5,897 nt of DNA from Alkalibacterium indicireducens (GCF_039522005.1 NZ_BAAADA010000062.1:1-5897), one strand, 5' to 3'; numbered from the stretch's first letter, positions 1 to 5,862 are shown. Notes: a model not told the origin generated them from the sequence alone. Program-made: numbers and translations.

Positions 1-68
1 TTGAGCTTCGCTCAATAGGCATTCATCTCCCACCTACGCTTCGCTTAGAGGTGGGAGTCTTCTGTCAA
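1..68 (+). mobile_element. Putative right end of an IS200/IS605-type (TnpB-associated) element
   Basis: Two compact hairpins occur in tandem: TTGAGC-TTC-GCTCAA at 1-15, and CTCCCACCT paired with AGGTGGGAG at 27-35/49-57, whose loop carries a small GC-TTC-GC helix. This arrangement, with the phrase 'GTGGGAGTCTTCTG' after the second stem, resembles the 3' ends of IS200/IS605/IS1341 elements of Firmicutes, where the imperfect hairpin is the transposase recognition site and also the scaffold end of the TnpB omega RNA. TCAA at 65-68 matches the right cleavage tetranucleotide known for IS608, so the element may end there. No transposase or tnpB coding sequence lies inside the window; it would be left of base 1 on the plus strand. 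Identification rests on remembered family appearance, so it is tentative. A plain terminator hairpin or a short non-coding relic is the alternative. Confidence 0.5.
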
Positions 69-76
69 ATGGTGAT

Positions 77-134
77 AAAAACCACCGGTCATCAAGACAG
101 TTTATTTCATACTGTCTCGATGACGGGCGGTTTT
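77..134 (-). terminator. Rho-independent terminator of tadA
   Basis: A long imperfect hairpin: AAAACC (78-83) pairs with GGTTTT (129-134), the middle parts pair with few interruptions, and AGACAGT (95-101) pairs with ACTGTCT (111-117) around a 9-base loop. On the minus strand two of the three interruptions become G-U wobbles and the stem is followed by TTTTT at 81-77, so it works best for minus-strand transcription. It lies 36 bases after the tadA stop codon. Confidence 0.85.
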
Positions 135-169
135 CTATTAGTACGCAAGCTCATGTATCTCCTTCTGAT

Positions 170-694
170 TCACTCGTTTGCTTCATTGGAAGCTTCTGAT
201 TGCCTCAGGGCTTTTTCCCTCTTTTTTCTTGCCCTAAGTGTCCTGAAAAAATCAGACAGCAAGGCTGAGCACTCTTCTTTCCTGACTCCCTTGTGCACCT
301 CACACTGGTGGTTCAGACGGTCATCCTGAAGAACAGTCATCAACGACTCCACTGCCCCGCCCTTGGGATCAGCTGGCCCATAATAAACTGAACGCAGGCG
401 GGAAAGTACAATGGCGCCGCTGCACATGACACACGGTTCCAACGTTACAAACAGATCACACTCTTCCAGTCGCCAGTTACCCAGATGCTGATTCGCCTCC
501 TTGATTGCTATCATCTCGGCATGAGCGGCGGCTTCCTGAAGCGTTTCTCTCTGATTATGTCCTCGGCCGATCACTTGGCCATCTTTGACAATCACTGCCC
601 CGATGGGGACTTCTAATATTGCTTCGGCCTTCTTTGCTTCGATGATCGCTTCAGCCATCCATCGGTCTATTTCTTTTTCGGTGTATCCAGTCAT
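170..694 (-). CDS. tadA: tRNA-specific adenosine deaminase TadA
   Basis: This enzyme deaminates adenosine 34 in the anticodon of tRNA-Arg(ACG) to inosine, allowing one tRNA to read several CGN codons; it acts in the cytoplasm as a zinc-dependent dimer. The 174-residue protein has the cytidine/deoxycytidylate deaminase fold with zinc ligand and catalytic pair H58-A-E60, and the second zinc motif P87-C88-V-M-C91. The length and the basic C-terminal helix (about 150-165) fit TadA rather than free-nucleotide deaminases. The ATG at 694 is chosen because GGAG lies 8 bases upstream. A GTG at 715 in the same frame would add 7 residues, but it lies only a few bases from the predicted transcription start. 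In many Bacilli tadA precedes dnaX; here a terminator follows at once, so it appears monocistronic. It is divergent from the PucR-type gene. Confidence 0.95.
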   Translation of the reverse strand: MTGYTEKEIDRWMAEAIIEAKKAEAILEVPIGAVIVKDGQVIGRGHNQRETLQEAAAHAEMIAIKEANQHLGNWRLEECDLFVTLEPCVMCSGAIVLSRLRSVYYGPADPKGGAVESLMTVLQDDRLNHQCEVHKGVRKEECSALLSDFFRTLRARKKREKALRQSEASNEANE

Positions 695-724
695 CTCGAT
701 CGCTCCAAAATTCACTTTTTCTTC

Positions 725-752
725 ATTATACCTTAGTTTCTCTTTGCATCAA
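725..752 (-). promoter_or_regulatory. Promoter of tadA
   Basis: Reading the minus strand, TTGATG (752-747) is followed after 16 bases by a perfect TATAAT (730-725). Transcription should begin near 718, leaving a leader of about two dozen bases before the ATG at 694. This start would make the alternative GTG at 715 almost leaderless, which supports the shorter tadA. Confidence 0.65.
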
Positions 753-765
753 ACAGTGGTAAAAT
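737..765 (+). promoter_or_regulatory. Probable promoter of the PucR-type gene, overlapping the tadA promoter
   Basis: An extended -10 element, TGG followed by TAAAAT (757-765), lies about 30 bases before the TTG start. The -35 position 17 bases upstream (737-742, TTTCTC) is a poor match, so the extended -10 would carry most of the recognition. The element lies back to back with the tadA promoter, and the two -35 regions interleave. Confidence 0.45.
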
Positions 766-781
766 TAAGCTACATTGAGAT

Positions 782-787
782 AGGAGG
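782..787 (+). promoter_or_regulatory. Ribosome binding site fixing a TTG start
   Basis: A consensus AGGAGG lies 7 bases before TTG at 795. No ATG or GTG in the frame lies at a suitable distance, so this site decides the start of the PucR-type gene. Confidence 0.85.
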
Positions 788-794
788 AATAAGT

Positions 795-1658
795 TTGGAT
801 TATGCAAACTTGAAAACACTGTATCCCGAAGCGGTTTTGTCCGATCTGCCATTTATGGACGAAGACACTTTCCGCATTCCTTATAAAAATAAATGGATTC
901 ATATCCCGAAAAAAGAGCTGACTGAAAAAGAGTGGCAGCTTCTTGTCATGCTTAAACAGGAAATTGAGCCTTCTTCCTTTCCAGTCTCGGACTCTAAATG
1001 GGCTGAACTGATTCAAGGCCAAAGAGAACTTCCACCTAAAACCACTCAGATGATACGTCTGACTCAGCTCTACCTGGAGAAAATAGATACACAATTCGAC
1101 TATTTAATCTGGATTGATTCAATCAGACAATTATTCGAACCTGTTCTGGATGTCTTTTTTATAAGCAGCGATACCTGTCTTATAGTGCAGGATACTGGCG
1201 CCCCGAATTTCTCTGATGAAGAAATAACAGGTATCCTCCAGACACTTGAGGATGACTTTTCAATAAGAACACATGCTTATATTGGACAATTCTGGACACC
1301 AGACCACAATCTTTATGACTTATTTAAAGAAGAACAGAATATTTTTCAGCAGGAAGTCACACATATGCACCATCAGGTCAGTTCGCTTCCGGATATTGCC
1401 CTGCATCATTTTACAAAAGATGCGCTGGCAAAAAGTGCCATAATGAAGGAACTCAAAACTCAAATCGATGCCTCAGACGACTGGCACGAATTAATCCAAG
1501 CTTTATGGCAAAGTCAGGGAAATATCAGTGTTGCTGCTAAACAACTGTTTATACACCGCAATACGCTACAGTACCGGATGGACCGATTCAATGAATCCAC
1601 CGGTCTATCCTTGAAAAACATGAATGAACTGCTGCTGTGCTATCTTCTCATTCTATAA
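795..1658 (+). CDS. PucR-type helix-turn-helix protein, function unknown
   Basis: The 287-residue protein ends in a helix-turn-helix of the PucR/CdaR C-terminal type at about 242-287: GN-x3-AA-x2-L-x-IHRNTLQYR, then a leucine-rich last helix. Members of this group are DNA-binding regulators, often sensing small metabolites, but residues 1-240 show no domain I can recognise, so the ligand and targets are unknown. It has no signal peptide or membrane segment and is presumably cytoplasmic. The start is TTG at 795, because AGGAGG (782-787) precedes it by 7 bases; the frame stays open upstream but those codons overlap the tadA promoter and coding region. It is divergent from tadA and convergent with the small membrane protein gene. 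Autoregulation, or regulation of tadA from the shared promoter region, is possible but only inferred. Confidence 0.85.
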   Translation: MDYANLKTLYPEAVLSDLPFMDEDTFRIPYKNKWIHIPKKELTEKEWQLLVMLKQEIEPSSFPVSDSKWAELIQGQRELPPKTTQMIRLTQLYLEKIDTQFDYLIWIDSIRQLFEPVLDVFFISSDTCLIVQDTGAPNFSDEEITGILQTLEDDFSIRTHAYIGQFWTPDHNLYDLFKEEQNIFQQEVTHMHHQVSSLPDIALHHFTKDALAKSAIMKELKTQIDASDDWHELIQALWQSQGNISVAAKQLFIHRNTLQYRMDRFNESTGLSLKNMNELLLCYLLIL

Positions 1659-1660
1659 AT

Positions 1661-1690
1661 AAAGGCCTCCTATAAAAGGAGACCTTTTTT
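1661..1690. terminator. Shared terminator between convergent genes
   Basis: AAAGGCCTCC (1661-1670) pairs with GGAGACCTTT (1678-1687) around a 7-base loop, followed by TTTTTT ending at 1690 on the plus strand. The single C-A mismatch on the plus strand becomes a G-U pair on the minus strand, where the stem is followed by TTT-A-TTT. It begins three bases after the PucR-type gene and lies just beyond the stop of the small membrane protein gene, so it probably ends both transcripts. Confidence 0.8.
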
Positions 1691-1706
1691 ACTTAGCCGG
1701 AACTGA

Positions 1707-2054
1707 CTACTTTTTAACTTTCTTAAATGCTTTTTTCGCATCTTTTGACTTGTCCTGCATATAATCTTTCATATCAGAACCCATATCAGAGAACTTATCT
1801 TCCAGATTGCTAACTTTTCCAGCAGCACCAGCGAGCAAATTAATTTCATCGTCAGTCAGTTTGCTGACTAATTTTTTTGCACTTTTGCTGTTAAATTTAT
1901 CATTCACATAGTGCTTCGCTTTCTGCCGATTCACTGTTGCTTTCGTTTTTTTCTTCGCATTGTCAGAAGAAAAAAGAAAAGTAAGAATCCCGACTAAAAA
2001 CGCAACCCCTACTCCAATCAGAATACTCTTTTGCGTGTCATCTATTTTTTTCAT
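1707..2054 (-). CDS. Small single-pass membrane protein, lysine-rich, function unknown
   Basis: The 115-residue protein has one hydrophobic segment at about residues 9-28 (rich in I, L, V, G and F) after a short polar N-terminus. A highly charged tail follows, with many lysines and ending KKVKK. By the positive-inside rule the tail should be cytoplasmic, with the N-terminus outside. The segment lacks a cleavage site typical of a secreted protein. The layout is reminiscent of YtxH-like stress proteins, but I see no clear family motif and do not assign one. The ATG at 2054 is chosen because AGAGAGGA (2071-2064) precedes it by 9 bases; an in-frame TTG at 2063 directly abuts that site and is unlikely. 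It has its own promoter and the shared terminator, so it is probably transcribed alone. Confidence 0.75.
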   Translation of the reverse strand: MKKIDDTQKSILIGVGVAFLVGILTFLFSSDNAKKKTKATVNRQKAKHYVNDKFNSKSAKKLVSKLTDDEINLLAGAAGKVSNLEDKFSDMGSDMKDYMQDKSKDAKKAFKKVKK

Positions 2055-2090
2055 CCATTTCAATCCTCTCTTATTTGATTTATCAATTTA

Positions 2091-2120
2091 ATAGTACCAG
2101 AGAAAGAGCTGCTGTTTCAA
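2091..2120 (-). promoter_or_regulatory. Probable promoter of the small membrane protein gene
   Basis: On the minus strand, TTGAAA (2120-2115) is separated by 18 bases from TACTAT (2096-2091), which is preceded by TGG as in an extended -10. The predicted start near 2084 leaves a leader of about 30 bases with the AGAGAGGA site. A 6-bp inverted repeat (AGATAA, 8 bases, TTATCT at 2121-2140) abuts the -35 element on its upstream side. Confidence 0.55.
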
Positions 2121-2177
2121 AGATAAACGCTTGATTATCTGATCTCGGTTAATGAAATCTGATTACATCCTATCCGT

Positions 2178-2559
2178 TTATTTTTCTGATGGTGTGCTGT
2201 GCAGTTGAGCAAGAGGTGCTTTCAGTACTGGCTTGTCAGCCATAGCCTGAGGATTTTTAATGTATTTGAAGTCATTTCCGTCAGCGGCTTCTTTCCCATC
2301 CACTACCGGTTTACTGTCTTCCCCTTTTGAGAAATTATAAAGGGTATGAATCACCATCAAGCACTTCGTATTTTTCAGGAACTGTTCCCGGTACAACGAT
2401 GCCTTCTTTAGCTTCCAGTTCTTTGATGGCTTCGATCCACTGAAGCTAGTGCTGTTTGTCTCTAGCCAGAAGGAAACCGAGCATATCTCTGATTCCTTTA
2501 TCTTCTGTCTTTTCATAGAGTCTGGCTACTTGAAGGTGTCCCTGTGATTCTTTCTTGTG
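2178..2559 (-). pseudogene. Remnant of a manganese catalase, C-terminal part only
   Basis: Manganese (non-heme) catalases break down hydrogen peroxide with a dimanganese centre. Read in the frame entered at 2559, the minus strand gives QGHLQVARLYEKTED, then RDMLGFLLARDKQH, then a TAG stop (2448-2446), then LQWIEAIKELEAKEGIVVPG and a TAA stop (2337-2335). The match resumes in another frame from about 2352 with TLYNFSKGEDS and runs to a TAA at 2180-2178. These phrases follow the C-terminal half of the family in order (RLYE-x-T-x-D, RDML-x-FL-x-ARD-x2-H, the EL-x-x-EGIVVP stretch, and YNFS). The H before the TAG corresponds to the last metal-binding histidine. The family is usually about 270-300 residues; only about 125 remain. 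The N-terminal half with most metal ligands is absent, and no similarity is seen upstream of about 2559. It cannot encode an active enzyme. Confidence 0.88.
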
Positions 2560-2594
2560 CGTGAATATAGTAACATCCTTTCTTTTTTTGTAGT

Positions 2595-2612
2595 GTTTAT
2601 CAACAGATAAAC
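2595..2612. repeat. Short inverted repeat in the gene-free stretch after clpC
   Basis: GTTTATC and GATAAAC form a perfect 7-bp dyad around AACA. It lies in the gene-free interval 2560-2777, between the catalase remnant and the clpC terminator. It could be a relic operator of the lost catalase promoter, or chance in AT-rich DNA. Apart from this dyad and the clpC terminator I see nothing functional in that interval. Confidence 0.35.
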
Positions 2613-2674
2613 GTTATCACCCTACATTTTCTTAACCTAATGATATAAATTGTTATCTTGTTTTCAATATTGAG

Positions 2675-2730
2675 AAAAAACCACACGTCCATTTTAAGAG
2701 GTATAACATCTCAAAAACGAACGCGTGGTT
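2675..2730 (-). terminator. Rho-independent terminator of the ctsR-clpC operon
   Basis: On the minus strand AACCACGCG (2730-2722) pairs with CGTGTGGTT (2687-2679) with one G-U wobble. Weaker inner pairing includes GAG with CTC, and the stem is followed by a run of T (2680-2675). It lies about 50-100 bases after the clpC stop codon, with no gene between. Confidence 0.85.
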
Positions 2731-2777
2731 CTTACAGCATATGATTACTAACTGAAAACAAAATCCAGTATCTTTTA

Positions 2778-5264
2778 TCAATTAGTTATTTTAGACTTTT
2801 TATTCTTTTCTTCTCTAACTCTTAAGGTGATTTCCCCTTTTGAAGCGCCTAAAGTCACTTTGTCTTTCAGACTGATTTCGCCGGATAGCAACGCTTCACT
2901 CAAACGGTCTTCCATCTTATTCTGAATGGCTCGCTTAAGTGGACGGGCACCATACTCTGGATCAAATCCCTCTTCAGCAATCACATCCATAGCTGATGAA
3001 GTGATTTTAAGCTGGATACCGATTTCTTCCATACGAGTCACAATATTTTTTGTTAATAATTTAACGATTTCACGAAGCTCATCTTTTTTGAGAGACTGGA
3101 ACACGATAGTGTCATCGATACGGTTAAGGAACTCCGGTCTGAAGGCATTTTTCAGTTCTTCACGAATTCGTTTCTCCATTGCATCATGATCGAACCGCTT
3201 ATCGATTGCTCCAAATCCAACAGATTTCTCATCTCTGAGAGCTGTAGCTCCTAAGTTGGATGTCATAATAAGAATAGTATTTTTGAAATCTACTTTTCTG
3301 CCTTTTCCATCTGTGAGCACTCCGTCATCCAGAACTTGAAGCAGGATGTTGAAGACGTCAGGGTGAGCTTTCTCCACTTCATCAAGAAGTATAACTGAAT
3401 AAGGCTTCTGTCTAATTTTCTCAGTCAGTTGTCCACCTTCATCATAACCGACATAACCTGGAGGTGAACCGACTAGACGACTCGTACTGTATTTCTCCAT
3501 AAATTCAGACATATCTACTCTAACCAGGGCTTCTTCGCTTCCGAACATTGACTCTGCCAGAGCTTTAGCCAGTTCTGTCTTACCTACACCAGTAGGACCC
3601 AGGAACATAAATGAACCAATTGGACGGTTAGGATCTTTCAGCCCACTGCGTGCTCGTCTGATAGCTTTAGAAACGGCAACGACAGCCTGCTCCTGACCGA
3701 CAACACGCTCATGGAGTACTTTTTCAAGATTAAGCAGTCGTTCGCTTTCTTTCTGTTCCATCTGATTTACTGGTATACCCGTCCACTGAGATACAACTTC
3801 CGCTATATCCGATTCGGTCACTCGAAGCTGGCTTTCATCTGCATCATCATCCTGCTTGAGCAGTTTTTCCAGTCGTTTTCTCTGCCTCATCTCTTTTTCT
3901 CTTATCTGAGCTGCACGTTCGAAGTCCTGAGACTGAATAGCCTTTTCTTTTTTACGAATCAGATCTTCAAGCGTTTCAGTTGCTTTTGATAACGGTGTTG
4001 GCGAATCACTCTCGTCCATACGAACCTTGGATGCAGATTCATCCATCAGATCAATCGCTTTGTCTGGCAACTGTCTTGACGTGATATATCGCGTAGACAG
4101 ATGCACAGCCGCTCTGAGTGCTTCATCGGTTATCTTCACACCATGGTGCTGCTCATAACGTTCTCTCAGGCCAAACAGTATTTCTTCAGCCTCCATTTCA
4201 GAAGGCGGGTCGACATGAATAGATGCAAATCGTCTTTCAAGTGCAGCATCTTTTTCAATATGCTTCTGGTATTCATCTAGTGTTGTTGCACCAATCGTCT
4301 GGAGTTCACCACGTGCTAGTGCAGGTTTAAGAATATTGGACGCATCGATGGCACCTTCTGCTCCTCCAGCACCAATCAGCGTGTGTAATTCATCAATAAA
4401 TAGAATGACTTCTCCATCCTGATAAATTTCGTCAATTATTTTCTTCATACGTTCTTCGAATTCACCACGATACTTCGTTCCTGCAACTAATGACCCCATG
4501 TCCAGAGTCATCAGACGCTTATTCTGAAGTACTGGCGGAACTTCATTTGCAATAATTTTTTGTGCTAAACCTTCTGCTATTGCTGTTTTACCTACTCCAG
4601 GATCCCCTACAAGAACAGGATTGTTCTTGGTGCGTCTGCTTAGTATCTGAATAATTCGTCTGACTTCCTTGTTTCGTCCTACGATAGGATCCAATCTGTT
4701 GTCTCTAGCCTGCTGAGTCAGATCACGTGCTAGAGAATCGAGTGTAGGGGTTCCGCCAGAGGCAGATTGCTGCGTTTTACCCGGACGTCTGCTGCCTGCT
4801 CTGCTTTTTCCATTTTTATCCTGAGCCCCTAATTTCTTGAGCACAAGCTGTCGGGCTTTGGCCAGATTCACATCAAGGTTATTCAGAATTTTCGCTGATA
4901 AAATTTCTTCATCTCTGAGAAGACCTAGCAGCAGATGTTCAGTTCCGACTAACGGCCGTTTCATTCGTCTGGCTTCATCCGTAGCATACTTTATAATCTG
5001 TCTAGCTCTAGGTGAATAAGGCAGTATTGCGTTTTTAGGCAGAGTTTGCTCAGGCCCGTAACTTGATAGGTGTTCAATTTCTTCTCTAATATCTTCTTCT
5101 GTTATTGTCAGTTCTCTTAATGTCTTACCTGCAATCCCATCTTCTTCAATAATAAGTCCCAATAAAAGATGCTCTGTTCCAACAGTTCTATGGCGGAAAG
5201 ATTGCGCTTCTTCCTGAGCGATCAGTAAGGCTTTCTTGGCTTTTTCTGTAAATAGTTCATTCAT
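2778..5264 (-). CDS. clpC: ATP-dependent Clp protease ATP-binding subunit ClpC
   Basis: ClpC is a hexameric Hsp100 unfoldase that threads damaged or adaptor-delivered proteins into the ClpP peptidase in the cytoplasm. The 828 residues match full family length. Two Clp N repeats (about 5-70 and 82-146) each contain GTEHLLLGL; a polar basic linker follows (147-172). The first AAA+ module has Walker A GDPGVGKT (220-227), Walker B ILFIDE (287-292) and pore loop KYRGEFE (264-270). A UVR-like middle coiled coil (about 435-472) identifies ClpC rather than ClpB, ClpE or ClpA. The second module has GPTGVGKT (556-563), VILLDE (624-629), pore loop GYVG (603-606) and sensor-2 GARPLKR (772-778). The VGF loop (682-684) is the ClpP-docking element. 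The ATG overlaps the ctsR stop (ATGA), and AAAGGCGG inside the ctsR end supplies its ribosome site, so translation is probably coupled. No truncation or missing key residue is seen. Confidence 0.97.
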   Translation of the reverse strand: MNELFTEKAKKALLIAQEEAQSFRHRTVGTEHLLLGLIIEEDGIAGKTLRELTITEEDIREEIEHLSSYGPEQTLPKNAILPYSPRARQIIKYATDEARRMKRPLVGTEHLLLGLLRDEEILSAKILNNLDVNLAKARQLVLKKLGAQDKNGKSRAGSRRPGKTQQSASGGTPTLDSLARDLTQQARDNRLDPIVGRNKEVRRIIQILSRRTKNNPVLVGDPGVGKTAIAEGLAQKIIANEVPPVLQNKRLMTLDMGSLVAGTKYRGEFEERMKKIIDEIYQDGEVILFIDELHTLIGAGGAEGAIDASNILKPALARGELQTIGATTLDEYQKHIEKDAALERRFASIHVDPPSEMEAEEILFGLRERYEQHHGVKITDEALRAAVHLSTRYITSRQLPDKAIDLMDESASKVRMDESDSPTPLSKATETLEDLIRKKEKAIQSQDFERAAQIREKEMRQRKRLEKLLKQDDDADESQLRVTESDIAEVVSQWTGIPVNQMEQKESERLLNLEKVLHERVVGQEQAVVAVSKAIRRARSGLKDPNRPIGSFMFLGPTGVGKTELAKALAESMFGSEEALVRVDMSEFMEKYSTSRLVGSPPGYVGYDEGGQLTEKIRQKPYSVILLDEVEKAHPDVFNILLQVLDDGVLTDGKGRKVDFKNTILIMTSNLGATALRDEKSVGFGAIDKRFDHDAMEKRIREELKNAFRPEFLNRIDDTIVFQSLKKDELREIVKLLTKNIVTRMEEIGIQLKITSSAMDVIAEEGFDPEYGARPLKRAIQNKMEDRLSEALLSGEISLKDKVTLGASKGEITLRVREEKNKKSKITN

Positions 5265-5752
5265 GTGTGGTCCGCCTTTCGTTTGTTTGGCTCTTCATAC
5301 TTCAAATTGACTAACATCGTTCGTAATAGATTTGATCGTAGACGATTGTCTATCGCTCTTTCACCGGTATATAAGGATTTATCCATGGCAACAAGCATGA
5401 GTTTTGCTTCTCTTTTAGTGATAATATCGTCTTCATATAATTTCTGTACAACAGATTTTGCATCCTTTTCAGATATGCTGTCTCCAATGATTTCTATCAT
5501 AGTATTCAACATATCAAGATCATCTAGTACCTGAACTTTTATAATTCGGATATATCCCCCGCCGCCTCGTTTACTTTCCACCAGATATCCTTTCTGGATC
5601 GTGAAGCGTGTGTTGATGACATAATTGATCTGAGAAGGGACGCAGTCGAATAATTGTGCTATTTCACTTCGTCTGATTTCTACCTGATCCTGCTGCTGCA
5701 GCACTTTCTTTAAATAAGCTTCAATAATATCCGTCATATTCTGATTTTCCAT
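5261..5752 (-). CDS. ctsR: Transcriptional repressor CtsR of class III heat-shock genes
   Basis: CtsR is a dimeric repressor that binds tandem GGTCAAA repeats at clp and ctsR promoters at normal temperature and lets go on heating. The 163 residues cover the N-terminal winged helix-turn-helix (about 5-70). It contains the near-invariant CVPSQINYVINTRFT (37-51) and the tip KRGGGGYIRI (61-70), whose glycine-rich loop is the known heat sensor and whose arginine is the site phosphorylated by McsB in Bacillus. The C-terminal helical dimerisation domain covers about 80-155. ATG at 5752 is preferred because relatives start with a similar short MxxQN-x-(S/T)DII-type leader; ATG at 5761 (166 residues) or 5737 are alternatives. 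None has a normally spaced Shine-Dalgarno. The gene overlaps clpC by 4 bases, and mcsA and mcsB are absent, so heat release probably does not depend on a co-encoded arginine kinase. Confidence 0.95.
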   Translation of the reverse strand: MENQNMTDIIEAYLKKVLQQQDQVEIRRSEIAQLFDCVPSQINYVINTRFTIQKGYLVESKRGGGGYIRIIKVQVLDDLDMLNTMIEIIGDSISEKDAKSVVQKLYEDDIITKREAKLMLVAMDKSLYTGERAIDNRLRSNLLRTMLVNLKYEEPNKRKADHT

Positions 5753-5762
5753 ATCGAACATC

Positions 5763-5823
5763 TACTGAAAGTAGTGACTTGAAGTGTATCTAAATTCTCT
5801 TGTAATTTCAAGTCCTTTCAGTA
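5763..5823. repeat. Composite inverted repeat (17-bp stem) in the ctsR leader
   Basis: Two adjoining dyads share one centre: TACTGAAAG (5763-5771) with CTTTCAGTA (5815-5823), and GACTTGAA (5776-5783) with TTCAAGTC (5807-5814). Together they give 17 perfect base pairs with a 4-base bulge (5772-5775) on one side and a 23-base loop. On the ctsR strand the 5' foot touches AGGAGGG and the 3' foot ends one base before the ATG at 5761. It may act as an RNA hairpin or as a DNA operator. Confidence 0.8.
5783..5811 (-). promoter_or_regulatory. Candidate ctsR promoter inside the inverted repeat
   Basis: On the minus strand TTGAAA (5811-5806) and TACACT (5788-5783) are 17 bases apart. Transcripts from here would start near 5776 and carry no Shine-Dalgarno before ctsR. 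The -35 element lies in one arm of the dyad and the -10 touches the other, so a protein binding the dyad would block it. Confidence 0.4.
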
Positions 5824-5830
5824 CCCTCCT
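5824..5830 (-). promoter_or_regulatory. Displaced Shine-Dalgarno at the foot of the ctsR hairpin
   Basis: AGGAGGG is a near-perfect ribosome site on the ctsR strand but lies 62 bases before the ATG at 5761 and 71 before that at 5752. No convincing ORF starts at a proper distance from it. If the 17-bp stem closes, the remaining distance to ATG 5752 is about 10 bases. Confidence 0.45.
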
Positions 5831-5833
5831 CGT

Positions 5834-5862
5834 ATAATAAGTTTGTAGTTAAGAATTGTTCT
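5834..5862 (-). promoter_or_regulatory. Alternative upstream promoter of ctsR-clpC
   Basis: TATTAT (5839-5834) matches the -10 consensus at five of six positions. The -35 position 17 bases upstream (AGAACA, 5862-5857) is weak. Transcription would start near 5827, at or inside the AGGAGGG. The -35 region lies inside a perfect palindrome, which suggests control by a bound protein. Confidence 0.4.

Noticed and set aside
51..329. Plus-strand open frame of 92 codons
   Set aside because: It runs through the putative IS end, the tadA terminator and antisense to tadA, with no recognisable protein.
765..1094. Minus-strand open frame of 109 codons
   Set aside because: It is antisense to the start of the PucR-type gene and reads as a low-complexity shadow translation.
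2178..2516. Intact minus-strand ORF of 112 codons as a gene
   Set aside because: Only its last 57 or so codons resemble manganese catalase; the first half is the wrong frame of the same remnant, so it is an artefact of the frameshift.
2121..2613. Nine-base word AGATAAACG shared by 2121-2129 and 2605-2613
   Set aside because: Many 9-mers repeat by chance in a window this size and AT content; position near promoters alone is not enough.
2926..5019. Three plus-strand open frames (2926-3189, 3711-3989, 4837-5019)
   Set aside because: All are antisense to the strongly conserved clpC frame and show no family features.
5265..5534. Plus-strand open frame of 89 codons
   Set aside because: It is antisense to ctsR, whose minus-strand translation is unmistakable.
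5741..5809. Possible leader peptide starting at TTG 5809, about 25 codons, ending inside ctsR
   Set aside because: Its start is a rare codon with only a weak, badly spaced site (the AGGAGG is 15 bases away), and the peptide has no regulatory codon run.
5833..5838. TATAAT on the plus strand as a divergent promoter
   Set aside because: No acceptable -35 hexamer lies 16-18 bases upstream, and the window ends before any downstream gene could be confirmed.
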